Below, piece after piece: positions 30,754 through 38,399 of a DNA stretch of 64,000 bases. The notes under the pieces were generated by a model that did not search any database, was not told where the DNA came from, and worked only from the letters and a program-made list of their open reading frames with translations. A program made the translations under genes and the position numbers. Each line of letters starts with the position of its first letter. Within the stretch, counting starts at the first letter, position 1. Location: contig NZ_JADCDB010000002.1 in assembly GCF_020252395.1 (NCBI RefSeq), positions 1 to 64,000 of the forward strand. The letters run 5' to 3'. The stretch is from Aestuariivirga sp. GTDB lineage: Bacteria; Pseudomonadota; Alphaproteobacteria; Rhizobiales; Aestuariivirgaceae.

Positions 30754-32063
30754 TGTCCTGGGCGGGCATCGCGCGCTTCGGGCTGGTGCAGGCGGCGCTG
30801 GGCGCCATCGTGGTGCTGACGACCTCGACCATCAACCGCGTGATGATCGTGGAGCTGGCCCTGCCGGCGATCGTGCCCGGGCTGCTGGTGACCTGGCATT
30901 ATGCGCTGCAGGTGCTGAGGCCGTCGTGGGGGCATGGCTCCGACAGGGGCGGGCGGCGCACGCCGTGGATTATCGCCGGCATGGGCGCGCTGGCGCTGGG
31001 CGGCTTCGGCGCGGCGCTCTCGGTGCATCTCATGGGGCAGAACATGATGGCGGGGACGGTGGCGGCCATCCTCTCCTTCACGCTGATCGGGGCGGGCGTG
31101 GGGGCGGCGGGCACGTCGCTCCTCGTGCTGCTGGCTGCCCAGGTGGAGGAGCGGCGGCGCGCCGCGGCGGCCACCATCGTCTGGATCATGATGATCGCGG
31201 GCTTCATCCTCACCGCCGGGCTCGCGGGGCACTTCCTCGATCCCTTCTCCAGCGAACGGCTGATGGCGGTGGCGGGCTCGGTCTGCGCCGGGTCCTTCCT
31301 GCTCACGCTCGTTGCGGTGCGCGGGCTCGAGACCGGCCGCGTGGCCGCGGCGACGCAGGCGGACAAGGTTCCCTTCGCCCGGGCCATCGCCGAAGTCTGG
31401 GCGGACCGCGCGGCGCGGCGCTTCGCCATCTTCATCTTCGTGTCGATGCTCGCCTATTCGGCGCAGGACCTCATCCTCGAGCCCTTCGCCGGCCTCGTCT
31501 TCGGGCTGACGCCGGGCCAGTCGACAAAGCTTTCGGGCGTGCAGAATGCGGGCGTTCTGCTGGGCATGGTGCTGGTGGGCGCGGCCTCCACGCTTCTGCC
31601 GCGGCTGATGACGCTGAGGAGCTGGACCGTGCTCGGCTGCATCGGCTCGGCGCTGGCGTTGATCGGCCTCGTCATGGCGGCGAAGGTTGGGCCGGGCTGG
31701 CCGCTGCGGCCCTCGGTCCTCGCGCTGGGCTTCTGCAACGGCGTGTTCGCGGTCGCCGCCATCGGCTCGATGTTCAGCATGGCGAACTCGGGCGCCGCGC
31801 GCGGCGGCGTGCGCATGGGGCTGTTCGGCGCCGCGCAGGCCATTGCCTTCGGCATCGGCGGCTTCGCGGGAACGGCGCTGGCCGACCTCTCGCGCCTGGC
31901 GTTCGGCTCGCCGGTGATGGCCTATGCGACGGTCTTCGCGGTGGAGGCGGGCTTCTTCATCTTCGCGGCGGCGCTGGCCGCGGCGGTGGGGGCGAAGGAC
32001 GGATTCGGACAGGCGGCAAACCCCCTGGTGCTCGCGGCGCGCCACCAGGCAAGCGGGAGTTGA
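30750..32063 (+). CDS. PucC/BCD-family MFS transporter (orf428-like)
   Basis: 437 residues, twelve predicted membrane helices. STINRVMIVELALPAIVPGLLVTWHYALQVLRPSWGHGSD and SAQDLILEPFAGLVFGLTPGQSTKLSG mirror the LhaA/PucC signature found in the paralogue at 13200-14636. A gene of this kind lies between bchG and bchP in Rhodobacter (orf428). A role in handing bacteriochlorophyll or its prenylated forms to complexes is inferred. Its ATG overlaps the bchG stop; bchP starts 4 nt after its own stop. Confidence 0.9.
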   Translation: MMSWAGIARFGLVQAALGAIVVLTTSTINRVMIVELALPAIVPGLLVTWHYALQVLRPSWGHGSDRGGRRTPWIIAGMGALALGGFGAALSVHLMGQNMMAGTVAAILSFTLIGAGVGAAGTSLLVLLAAQVEERRRAAAATIVWIMMIAGFILTAGLAGHFLDPFSSERLMAVAGSVCAGSFLLTLVAVRGLETGRVAAATQADKVPFARAIAEVWADRAARRFAIFIFVSMLAYSAQDLILEPFAGLVFGLTPGQSTKLSGVQNAGVLLGMVLVGAASTLLPRLMTLRSWTVLGCIGSALALIGLVMAAKVGPGWPLRPSVLALGFCNGVFAVAAIGSMFSMANSGAARGGVRMGLFGAAQAIAFGIGGFAGTALADLSRLAFGSPVMAYATVFAVEAGFFIFAAALAAAVGAKDGFGQAANPLVLAARHQASGS

Positions 32064-32067
32064 TCTC

Positions 32068-33255
32068 ATGCTGGCGGAAACGGTGTATGACCTGGTGGTG
32101 GTGGGCGGCGGCCCTTCCGGAGCCACGGCCGCGCATGACGCGGCGAAGGCGGGCCTGTCGGTGGTGCTGCTCGACCGGGCCGGGCGCATCAAGCCCTGCG
32201 GCGGGGCCATTCCGCCGCGCTGCATCCGCGACTTCGAGATTCCGCCGGAGATGCTGGTGGCGCGCATCTTCTCCGCCCGCATCATTTCCCCCTCGGACCG
32301 CAAGGTCGACATGCCGGTGACCAATTCCTATGTCGGCATGGTGGACCGCGGACCCTTCGACGAATGGCTGCGCGAACGCGCCGCGGAGGCCGGGGCGGAG
32401 CGGCGCACCGGCACGTACGAAAGCTTCTCGCGCGATGGCTATGGCACCGCCACCGTCCATTACAAGGACAAGGACGGAAAGGAAGCCAAGCTGCGCGCCC
32501 GCTGCGTGATTGGCGCGGATGGCGCGCTGTCGCGCGTCGGCAAGGACACGGTGCCGGGCGCCCACAAGATCCCTTACGTCTTCGCCTATCACGAAATCAT
32601 CGAGGAGCCCGGGACGCGCTCCGCGGAATATGAGCCCGACCGCTGCGACGTCTATTACCGCGGCAGCCTGTCGCCCGATTTCTATGCCTGGGTCTTCCCG
32701 CATGGAAAGACCATGAGCGTTGGCACCGGCAGCGCCCACAAGGGCTTCTCGCTGAAAGGCGCTGTTGCCGATCTGCGCCGGCAGATGGGCTTCGATGGCC
32801 AGACCATCCGCCGCGAGGGCGCGCCCATTCCCATGAAGCCGCTGAAGCGCTGGGACAATGGCCGCGACGTGGTGCTGGCGGGCGATGCCGCGGGCGTGGT
32901 GGCGCCCTCTTCGGGCGAGGGCATCTATTACGCCATGCTGGGCGGCAGGCTGGCGGCGGATGCGGCGATCGCCTTCCTGAAGACGGGTGACGCGCGCCAG
33001 CTCGCCACCGCGCGCAAGCGCTTCATGAAGGAGCATGGCCGCGTCTTCTTCATTCTCGGCATCATGCAGTATTTCTGGTATTCGAGCGACAAGCGCCGCG
33101 AAAGCTTCGTCAAGATGTGCGAGGACAAGGACGTGCAGCGCCTGACCTGGGAATCCTACACGGAGAAAAAGCTCTCCCGCAAAGGCCCCATGGCGCATGT
33201 GAAGATTTTCCTTAAAGACATGGCGCATCTTCTGGGCATCGCGCGCCCCACATGA
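32068..33255 (+). CDS. bchP: Geranylgeranyl diphosphate/bacteriochlorophyll reductase
   Basis: 395 residues, FAD-dependent. It reduces the geranylgeranyl tail to phytyl. The dinucleotide-binding motif VVVGGGPSGATAAHDAAKAG opens the protein, followed by GGAIPPRCIRDF, the BchP-type CVIGADGALSRVG and VLAGDAAGVVAPSSGEGIYYAMLGGRLAADA. ATG 32068 has GGGAG upstream. A longer open frame from 31924 is a shadow of the pucC-like gene. It overlaps tspO by 4 nt. Confidence 0.95.
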   Translation: MLAETVYDLVVVGGGPSGATAAHDAAKAGLSVVLLDRAGRIKPCGGAIPPRCIRDFEIPPEMLVARIFSARIISPSDRKVDMPVTNSYVGMVDRGPFDEWLRERAAEAGAERRTGTYESFSRDGYGTATVHYKDKDGKEAKLRARCVIGADGALSRVGKDTVPGAHKIPYVFAYHEIIEEPGTRSAEYEPDRCDVYYRGSLSPDFYAWVFPHGKTMSVGTGSAHKGFSLKGAVADLRRQMGFDGQTIRREGAPIPMKPLKRWDNGRDVVLAGDAAGVVAPSSGEGIYYAMLGGRLAADAAIAFLKTGDARQLATARKRFMKEHGRVFFILGIMQYFWYSSDKRRESFVKMCEDKDVQRLTWESYTEKKLSRKGPMAHVKIFLKDMAHLLGIARPT

Positions 33256-33740
33256 GCTGGCCGGCGGATTTCCTCTGGCCGCTGGGCATCGCCTCGGTGG
33301 CCGCCATCGTGGTCGCCATCGCCGGCGCGGTGCTGACCGAGACCGGCCCCTGGTACGGCAATCTGAAGAAGCCCTCCTGGAAGCCGCCGGACTGGGCCTT
33401 CGGGCCGGTGTGGACCACGATCTTCGTCTTGACCGTGATCGCCACCGCGCTCGCCTGGCAGGCCGCGGCGGGAACGGGCGCGCGGCCGCTGATTTTCTGG
33501 GCGCTCGCCATCAATGCCGTGGTCAACATCGCGTGGAGCGGCATCTTCTTCAAGCTGCGGCGGCCGGACTGGGCGCTGCGCGAGGTGGTGCTGCTGTGGT
33601 GTTCGGTGCTGAGCCTCGTCCTGGTGCTCGGTTCGGTCTCGGCTTGGGCGGGAGTCCTGCTGTTGCCTTATCTGCTGTGGGTGTCGGCCGCCTCCGTCCT
33701 GAACCTGCGCATCGTTCAGATGAACGGGCCTTTCGGGTGA
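33252..33740 (+). CDS. tspO: TspO/MBR (CrtK) tryptophan-rich sensory protein
   Basis: 162 residues, five membrane helices. GPWYGNLKKPSWKPPDWAFGPVWTTIF and WALAINAVVNIAWSGIFFKLRRPDWALREVVLLW are the TspO signature blocks, with WxPPxWxFxPVW intact; the tail VSAASVLNLRIVQMN is also typical. TspO binds tetrapyrroles such as protoporphyrin IX and, in Rhodobacter sphaeroides, lowers photosynthesis gene expression in oxygen through the AppA/PpsR route. Here it is placed after bchP with a 4-nt overlap, in keeping with its CrtK name in other clusters. Confidence 0.95.
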   Translation: MSWPADFLWPLGIASVAAIVVAIAGAVLTETGPWYGNLKKPSWKPPDWAFGPVWTTIFVLTVIATALAWQAAAGTGARPLIFWALAINAVVNIAWSGIFFKLRRPDWALREVVLLWCSVLSLVLVLGSVSAWAGVLLLPYLLWVSAASVLNLRIVQMNGPFG

Positions 33741-33747
33741 CCGCGCC

Positions 33748-34050
33748 ATGGAACAGTTCGTGGCAAGCGGCCAGGTTGCGACGGTGATGCTGGTGGTCCT
33801 GGCCATCGAGATTGCCGTCGCGGGCTACTACTACTCCCGGCGGAAGCAGAGGACGTTCCTCCTGTTGTCCTTCGTGGCGAATGGCCTTTCCGGGGCATCG
33901 CTGGTGCTGGCGCTGCGCGCCGCGCTGCAGCAATCGGGATGGCTCTTTGTCGCAATCTACCTCGTGGGGGGACTGCTTGCGCATCTGGCCGATGTGGTTC
34001 TAAGACTTTATTGCACAAGACATGCTGACGGCGTGCCTTCGACCGAGTGA
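33748..34050 (+). CDS. Small three-helix membrane protein, unknown
   Basis: 100 residues, three hydrophobic segments: ATVMLVVLAIEIAVAGYYYSRRKQR, LLLSFVANGLSGASLVLALRAALQQ and WLFVAIYLVGGLLAHLADVVLRLY. The ATG is 7 nt after tspO and 28 nt before the cytochrome start, so the three genes look co-transcribed. I do not recognise the family. Its place between tspO and a cytochrome suggests a membrane role in phototrophy, but this is only guilt by association. Confidence 0.6.
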   Translation: MEQFVASGQVATVMLVVLAIEIAVAGYYYSRRKQRTFLLLSFVANGLSGASLVLALRAALQQSGWLFVAIYLVGGLLAHLADVVLRLYCTRHADGVPSTE

Positions 34051-34078
34051 CCGACAACCCCCCTTGAAGGAAATTCCG

Positions 34079-34474
34079 ATGATCAAGAAAGCCGTTTTCG
34101 CCGCACTGGCCTCCGCCGTGCTGTTCGCCGCTCCGGCCCTCACTCTTCCGGCCCATGCCGCGGGCGATGCCGCCGCCGGCGCGAAAGTCTTCGCCCAGTG
34201 CAAGGCCTGCCACGAAAACGAGAAGGGCGTGAACAAAATCGGCCCGACGCTGAAGGGCGTCGTCGGCCGCAAGGCCGCCTCGGCGCCGGATTTCAAGTAT
34301 TCCGCCGCCATGCTCAAGAAGGGTGAGGAAGGCGTGGTCTGGGACGAGGCGACCCTGACCGCCTACCTGCCCAATCCCAAGGCCTATGTGCCCGGCACCA
34401 AGATGGCCTTCGCTGGCCTGAAGAAGCCCGAGGACGTGGCCAACGTCATCGCCTATCTCGCGGCCCATCCCTGA
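34079..34474 (+). CDS. cycA: Class I cytochrome c (c2-like)
   Basis: 131 residues. The signal peptide (FAALASAVLFAAPALTLPAHAA) is followed by GDAAAGAKVFAQCKACHENEKG with the heme-binding CKACH (41-45); M109 in YVPGTKMAFAGLKKPED supplies the sixth ligand. The spacing is that of soluble class I cytochrome c2, the electron donor to the photosynthetic reaction centre, located in the periplasm. ATG 34079 has GAAGGA upstream. The gene name is given on the basis of this context and is likely but not certain; a role as a respiratory cytochrome cannot be excluded. Confidence 0.85.
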   Translation: MIKKAVFAALASAVLFAAPALTLPAHAAGDAAAGAKVFAQCKACHENEKGVNKIGPTLKGVVGRKAASAPDFKYSAAMLKKGEEGVVWDEATLTAYLPNPKAYVPGTKMAFAGLKKPEDVANVIAYLAAHP

Positions 34475-34512
34475 CCTCCCGGCCCGCATGACGGGCTCAG
34501 GCGTATGACCGC

Positions 34513-35529
34513 ATGAGCGAGATCGAGCGCCGCAAGCGCGACCACATCGACGTCGTGCTCTCCGGTGCGGCACGCCATAGCGGGCCCGCCGGCTTTGACG
34601 CGATCCGCTTCCGGCACGATGCGCTGCCGGAGGTGGATTACGAAGCAATCGACCTCTCCACCTCGTTCCTCGGACGCCCGCTGCGGCTGCCGTTCCTCGC
34701 CTCGTCCATGACCGGTGGGCCGGAGGTTTCCGACCGCATTAACCGCGCCATCGCGGAAGCCGCCGAGCAGATGGGCTTTGCCATGGGCGTGGGCTCGCAG
34801 CGCATTTCGCTGACGACGCCGGACCGCTCCGGCCTGGGGCCGGAGCTGCGCCGCATCGCTCCCTCCATCCCGATCTACGGCAATCTTGGCGCCATCCAGC
34901 TCGTCAACGGCATGGGGATCGGGGAGGCGCGCCGCGCGGTCGAACAGCTCGGGGCGGATGCGCTGATTCTGCACCTGAACTCGGTGCAGGAGGCGGTGCA
35001 GCCCGGCGGTGACCGCAACTGGTCGGGTGTTCAGTCAGCGATCGGAAAGCTGTGCCGGGCACTCGGCGTGCCGGTCATCGCCAAGGAAGTCGGCAGCGGC
35101 ATCTCCGGCACGGTGGCGCGGCGCCTGGTCGATTGCGGCGTGGCGGCGATCGATGTTGCAGGCGCGGGCGGCACCAGCTGGGCCGCCGTGGAAGGCGCGC
35201 GGCTGGCGGGCGCTCCGGAGCAGAACTTCGGCGAGATCTTCCGCGACTGGGGCATCCCGACGCCGGTGTGCATTGCCGAAGTGCGGGCGGCCTGTCCGGA
35301 CGTTCCCCTCATTGCCTCGGGCGGCATCCGCCACGGCCTCGACGCCGCCAAGGCCATCCGGCTGGGGGCCGATCTGACGGCCCAGGCGGCGTCACTTCTG
35401 CCCGCCGCCATGCAGGGCACGGAGGCCGTGGTGGCCCATGTCCAGTCCTTCGCCGGCGCGCTCCGGATCGCCTGCCTGGCGACGGGGTCGAAGCACCTGA
35501 CGGCGCTTCGCGGGGCGGCGTTGCTGTAG
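34513..35529 (+). CDS. fni: Type 2 isopentenyl-diphosphate delta-isomerase
   Basis: 338 residues, FMN-dependent TIM barrel. It interconverts IPP and DMAPP, feeding the geranylgeranyl side chain and carotenoids. Diagnostic blocks are RRKRDHIDVVLSG, FLASSMTGGPEVSDRINRAIAEAAEQMGFAMGVGSQRI, LGAIQLVNG, LHLNSVQEAVQPGGDRNWSG (with NxxQEAxxPEG-like), VIAKEVGSGIS, VAGAGGTSWAAVE and ASGGIRHGLDAAKAIRLGAD. Photosynthesis clusters often carry idi. This is the last photosynthesis-linked gene before the poly-C tract and the transposon. Confidence 0.95.
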   Translation: MSEIERRKRDHIDVVLSGAARHSGPAGFDAIRFRHDALPEVDYEAIDLSTSFLGRPLRLPFLASSMTGGPEVSDRINRAIAEAAEQMGFAMGVGSQRISLTTPDRSGLGPELRRIAPSIPIYGNLGAIQLVNGMGIGEARRAVEQLGADALILHLNSVQEAVQPGGDRNWSGVQSAIGKLCRALGVPVIAKEVGSGISGTVARRLVDCGVAAIDVAGAGGTSWAAVEGARLAGAPEQNFGEIFRDWGIPTPVCIAEVRAACPDVPLIASGGIRHGLDAAKAIRLGADLTAQAASLLPAAMQGTEAVVAHVQSFAGALRIACLATGSKHLTALRGAALL

Positions 35530-35563
35530 CGCAGCGGACGGTCATACGGTATCGCAATGTGTT

Positions 35564-35586
35564 CCCCCCCCCCCCCCCCCCCCCCC
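35564..35586. repeat. Poly-C tract (23 C)
   Basis: A run of 23 consecutive C residues, 34 nt after the fni stop and just outside the left inverted repeat of the transposon. Homopolymers of this length are rare in alphaproteobacteria and prone to slippage and to assembly or sequencing length errors. Confidence 0.9.
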
Positions 35587-35591
35587 GAGGA

Positions 35592-35615
35592 GGGGAATTA
35601 TATACTTGACAAGTA
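35592..35615 (+). repeat. Left terminal inverted repeat of the IS1595-type element
   Basis: Begins GGGGAATTATATACTTGACA; it pairs with the right end at 38165-38188 with two mismatches. Confidence 0.85.
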
Positions 35616-35654
35616 CGCCCCGGACTCCTAAAAAGGACCCAAGGAGTTAGTTTA

Positions 35655-36599
35655 ATGTCCATTTTTTCCGCCCCGCATTTCCATAACGAAGCCGCAGCGA
35701 TTGCTCGGCTTGAGGAAATCGTGTGGCCGGAAGGCCCGCATTGCCCCCGCTGTGGCGGCTTCGACCGGATCACTCTGGTGAAGGGTGGCCGTGCAGGGCT
35801 TCGCCGCTGTGGCCCCTGCAAGCGCGAGTTCACCGTGACGGTTGGCACCGTCTTTGAGCGCAGCCACGTCAAACTGCATCTGTGGTTTCAGGCGGCTCAC
35901 CTGATGGCTTCTAGCAAGAAGGGCATCAGCGCCCACCAACTGCACCGCACCCTTGGCGTTACGTACAAAACCGCCTGGTTTATGGAACACCGCCTGCGCG
36001 AAGCGATGGCGAACGGCTCCATCATCCCTCTTGGCGGCGAAGGCAAAACCCTAGAAGCCGATACCACCTACATTGGCGGCAAGGAAAAGAACAAGCACAA
36101 GGTCAAGCGCGCTGAGAAGCCCCAGATCGGCGGCATGGGCAAGCAGATCGTCCATACGCTGGTTGAGCGTGGCGGCGCTGCGCGCTCTCACCACATTCCG
36201 TCCATCAGCGGCAAGACCCTCCGCCCGATCTTGAACAAGCACGCCCACCGCGCCTCCCATTTCATGATAGACACGGCTGGCGGCTACTATCAGGTCGGTA
36301 AAGAGTTTGCTTCCCACAGCATGGTGGACCACGGCATCGACGAACAAGTGCGCGGTAACGTCCACAGCAACACCGTTGAAGGCTGCTTTAGCGTCCTGAA
36401 ACGCGGGATTGTGGGTACGTTCCACCACGTGAGCGAGCAGCACCTTCACCGCTATCTCGCAGAGTTTGACTTCAGGTACAGCAACCGATCCGCTTTAGGG
36501 GTCGGAGATGAGGCTCGCGCTGATCGTGCACTTCGTGGTATCGTTGGGAAGCGGTTAACCTACCGGGACTCGTCAGTTCCCGGCACCGCAAGAGAGTAG
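35655..36599 (+). CDS. IS1595 family (ISXO2-like) transposase
   Basis: 314 residues. The N-terminal zinc ribbon has C30, C33, C52 and C55 (PHCPRCGG and LRRCGPCKREF), then the helical ISXO2 N-region and the catalytic core: D136 in ADTTYIGGK, D206 in FMIDTAGG, N239/E242 in HSNTVEGCFS, the DDE/DDN-type triad region of the family, and a C-terminal FDFRYSNR. An AAGGAG precedes ATG 35655. Length and motifs look intact, so the element may be active. It ends 5 nt before the next passenger gene. Confidence 0.95.
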   Translation: MSIFSAPHFHNEAAAIARLEEIVWPEGPHCPRCGGFDRITLVKGGRAGLRRCGPCKREFTVTVGTVFERSHVKLHLWFQAAHLMASSKKGISAHQLHRTLGVTYKTAWFMEHRLREAMANGSIIPLGGEGKTLEADTTYIGGKEKNKHKVKRAEKPQIGGMGKQIVHTLVERGGAARSHHIPSISGKTLRPILNKHAHRASHFMIDTAGGYYQVGKEFASHSMVDHGIDEQVRGNVHSNTVEGCFSVLKRGIVGTFHHVSEQHLHRYLAEFDFRYSNRSALGVGDEARADRALRGIVGKRLTYRDSSVPGTARE

Positions 36600-36604
36600 G
36601 AACG

Positions 36605-37438
36605 GTGGCGGAACGGGTTAAAGTAACAGTCCGCGCGTCTGGTGCGCATCCTGACGTCCTGACGATTCTGGACGCCATGCGGCAAGTATTGGATTTTTTT
36701 CAGCTTCTTGCCAAAGAAGGTGAGCCGGGAATCGAATGGCGGTTGTCCAAAGCAAGCACCAATAGCCCCTTCTACATCGTAGGAGAGGCTGTCAGTCTTC
36801 ATGCCGGTGTTGATGTTACAGTTGTGGCGAGATCTCAGAAACAGGCGCTGGAACACAGTCTTCGTGACATTGTTTCTAATCGTCTGCCCATTGATCCATT
36901 GTTCGACATCAAAATTGCCAAACGGTTTTTTGAAAGAAATACAAACGGCATAGGCGTAACTGAAATTGACTTTGAGACTGGTGATATAATCAAAGTTACC
37001 CCTCAAGTAGCACGTCAGGCAGTTGAAACGATTGTTAGACAACCTGAAAACGCCCTTTACGAGTTTGTCCGCCCAACAGAGGAAGTAGGGTCCATCGAGG
37101 GGACTCTTTTCTACGTTGGAACTCATCGGAAAGCGCCAGCAGTGCAGATCATTGACTCTCGTACCAAAGAGAAAGTGTGGTGCAGATTGAGTGCCGAACT
37201 TGAGCGCAGCTTCGATGGCAAGACTACATTTGACGATGTGTGGAAACACCGCCGTGTACGGATTAGAGGGCGAATTAAATACAAAGATGACGGCGCAATA
37301 GACTACGTTCTCTCTAGCGACATTACGAAAATAGTCGAGCGCCAAGTATCTCTCGATGAGATACAAGACCGTGAGTTTACGGGCGGATTGTCTGTAGTCG
37401 AATACTTGGATCGGTTTAGGGACGGTTCTCTTGGCTGA
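36605..37438 (+). CDS. Passenger protein of unknown function, partner of a PIN gene
   Basis: 277 residues, no signal peptide or membrane helix. The N-terminal half is mixed alpha/beta (VTVRASGAHPDVLTILDAMRQVLDFFQLLAKEG, then YIVGEAVSLHAGVDVTVVARSQ). Residues ~165-240 look like a small beta-barrel: GSIEGTLFYVGTHRKAPAVQIIDSR and VRIRGRIKYKDDGAIDYVLS. I do not recognise the family. The GTG start at 36605 follows TAGGA; the coding end overlaps the start of the PIN gene (37431) by 8 nt. This is the gene order of antitoxin then toxin, but it is long for an antitoxin, so a nucleic-acid-binding cofactor is the alternative. Confidence 0.7.
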   Translation: MAERVKVTVRASGAHPDVLTILDAMRQVLDFFQLLAKEGEPGIEWRLSKASTNSPFYIVGEAVSLHAGVDVTVVARSQKQALEHSLRDIVSNRLPIDPLFDIKIAKRFFERNTNGIGVTEIDFETGDIIKVTPQVARQAVETIVRQPENALYEFVRPTEEVGSIEGTLFYVGTHRKAPAVQIIDSRTKEKVWCRLSAELERSFDGKTTFDDVWKHRRVRIRGRIKYKDDGAIDYVLSSDITKIVERQVSLDEIQDREFTGGLSVVEYLDRFRDGSLG

Positions 37439-37997
37439 CAAGCCCCGCTACTACTGGGACGCCTGCGCATGGATTTCTTTAATCCAGAAAGAAACGGGCA
37501 GATTTGAAAACCTCGCCTACGTTATTGACGAGGCAAAGGCGGGGAGCGCTGAGATATGGACGTCATACTTTACCCTTGCTGAGGTGTATAAGCGCCCCTG
37601 CGGACACCCGACTGCCAGTGGCCTTGCACCCGACGAGGATACTGTATTCGAGGCCTATATCCTTCAGGATTTTGTTCAACGGGTCCAAGTTGATTTTGAC
37701 GTGGGCGTGCTTGCGCGCCGACTCTTGAGGACATACCCAACCATTGTTAAGCCGCAAGATGGCATCCACTTAGCCACTGCACTGTTAAACAATATTGATG
37801 AACTCCACACGTACGACCGCGAAAATCTTTTAGGTTTGTCTGGGCAAATCAAACGCCAAGATGGCGGAAAATTATTGATTAATGCACCCCCAAAGCGCCC
37901 GCAGCCCAAGAAGGCACCAGCGCCGCTATTAGAGGGGTTGGAGAAAGAACTTGATGAAGAAGGCGACCAAGCCGCCAGCGGAAAAAGTGCGGGCTGA
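37431..37997 (+). CDS. PIN-domain protein (putative ribonuclease)
   Basis: 188 residues. All four acidic PIN positions are present: D10 (RYYWDACAW), E51 (YFTLAEVYK), D110 (KPQDGIHLATALLN) and D129 (LHTYDRENL). PIN domains are metal-dependent RNases and form most VapC-type toxins. The last ~40 residues are a Pro/Lys then acidic tail. It starts with TTG 37431, overlapping the gene A stop, with a short frame following at 37954 overlapping its end. The operon sits inside the transposon. Confidence 0.85.
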   Translation: MADKPRYYWDACAWISLIQKETGRFENLAYVIDEAKAGSAEIWTSYFTLAEVYKRPCGHPTASGLAPDEDTVFEAYILQDFVQRVQVDFDVGVLARRLLRTYPTIVKPQDGIHLATALLNNIDELHTYDRENLLGLSGQIKRQDGGKLLINAPPKRPQPKKAPAPLLEGLEKELDEEGDQAASGKSAG

Positions 37998-38139
37998 CAG
38001 CCTTGCGCAGTCTGCGGCATTCATCGCAAAGGCCGAGGAACTTGAAGCCGATGGCGACGAGTCAGCGGCTGTCAAGATCATGGGTCGCATGGCTCAGATG
38101 AAACCCGCGCCGCGGCCCTCCAAGTCGAAAGATGAGTAG
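37954..38139 (+). CDS. Small charged protein, third passenger
   Basis: 61 residues from ATG 37954, rich in Lys, Ala and Glu (KATKPPAEKVRADSLAQSAAFIAKAEELEADGDESAAVKIMG), likely a helical hairpin. GGAGAAAGAAC precedes the start. It overlaps the PIN gene end by 44 nt in another frame and stops 25 nt before the right inverted repeat. I do not recognise it; a regulator or antitoxin of the PIN protein is possible. Confidence 0.6.
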   Translation: MKKATKPPAEKVRADSLAQSAAFIAKAEELEADGDESAAVKIMGRMAQMKPAPRPSKSKDE

Positions 38140-38164
38140 CTGGCCAAAGTCAGGTTTCAGTCCC

Positions 38165-38188
38165 TACTTGTTAAGTATATAATTCTCC
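38165..38188 (-). repeat. Right terminal inverted repeat of the IS1595-type element
   Basis: Read on the minus strand it begins GGAGAATTATATACTTAACA and matches the left end (35592-35615) at 22 of 24 positions. Confidence 0.85.
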
Positions 38189-38196
38189 CGAGGAGG

Positions 38197-38399
38197 AGGA
38201 GAGGAATAACAAAGAGGGCCGCTTCAGGCGATATGCAATCGAGCATCGTGGAGGCAAGTGGAATCGCTTGCGAAGCGAAAGATGCTCCAGAGTCGAAAGC
38301 CGGCGCAACTTTACGTCCTCAAGCGCGGATACACCTGAGGACCCGTTGCGCCCGCCCTGCTGCGGGGACGGCGGAAGGACACGGGTGTGACGGTTCCGC
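38197..38399. other. Intergenic between transposon and DUF1989 gene
   Basis: About 200 bases with no gene, hairpin terminator or repeat that I can support. Confidence 0.4.

Larger units (their letters stand above)
35592..38188 (+). mobile_element. IS1595/ISXO2-type transposon with three passenger genes
   Basis: Terminal inverted repeats of 24 nt lie at 35592-35615 and 38165-38188 and match at 22 of 24 positions. Outside them the 10-mer CCCGAGGAGG occurs at both edges (35584-35593 and 38187-38196), in keeping with the 8-bp target duplication of the IS1595 family, though overlap with the repeats makes the exact edge uncertain. Between them are a transposase of the ISXO2 type and three co-oriented genes. 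The passenger genes are clearly less GC-rich than the chromosome. The element sits at the border of the photosynthesis cluster. Confidence 0.85.

Noticed and set aside
30702-32324. 540-codon open frame on the minus strand
   Set aside because: Highly Arg/Gly/His-rich antisense of the pucC-like gene and bchP start.
35584-38196. Exact 10-bp target duplication for the transposon
   Set aside because: The shared 10-mer partly overlaps the inverted repeats, so I report the repeat ends and treat the duplication length as unsettled.
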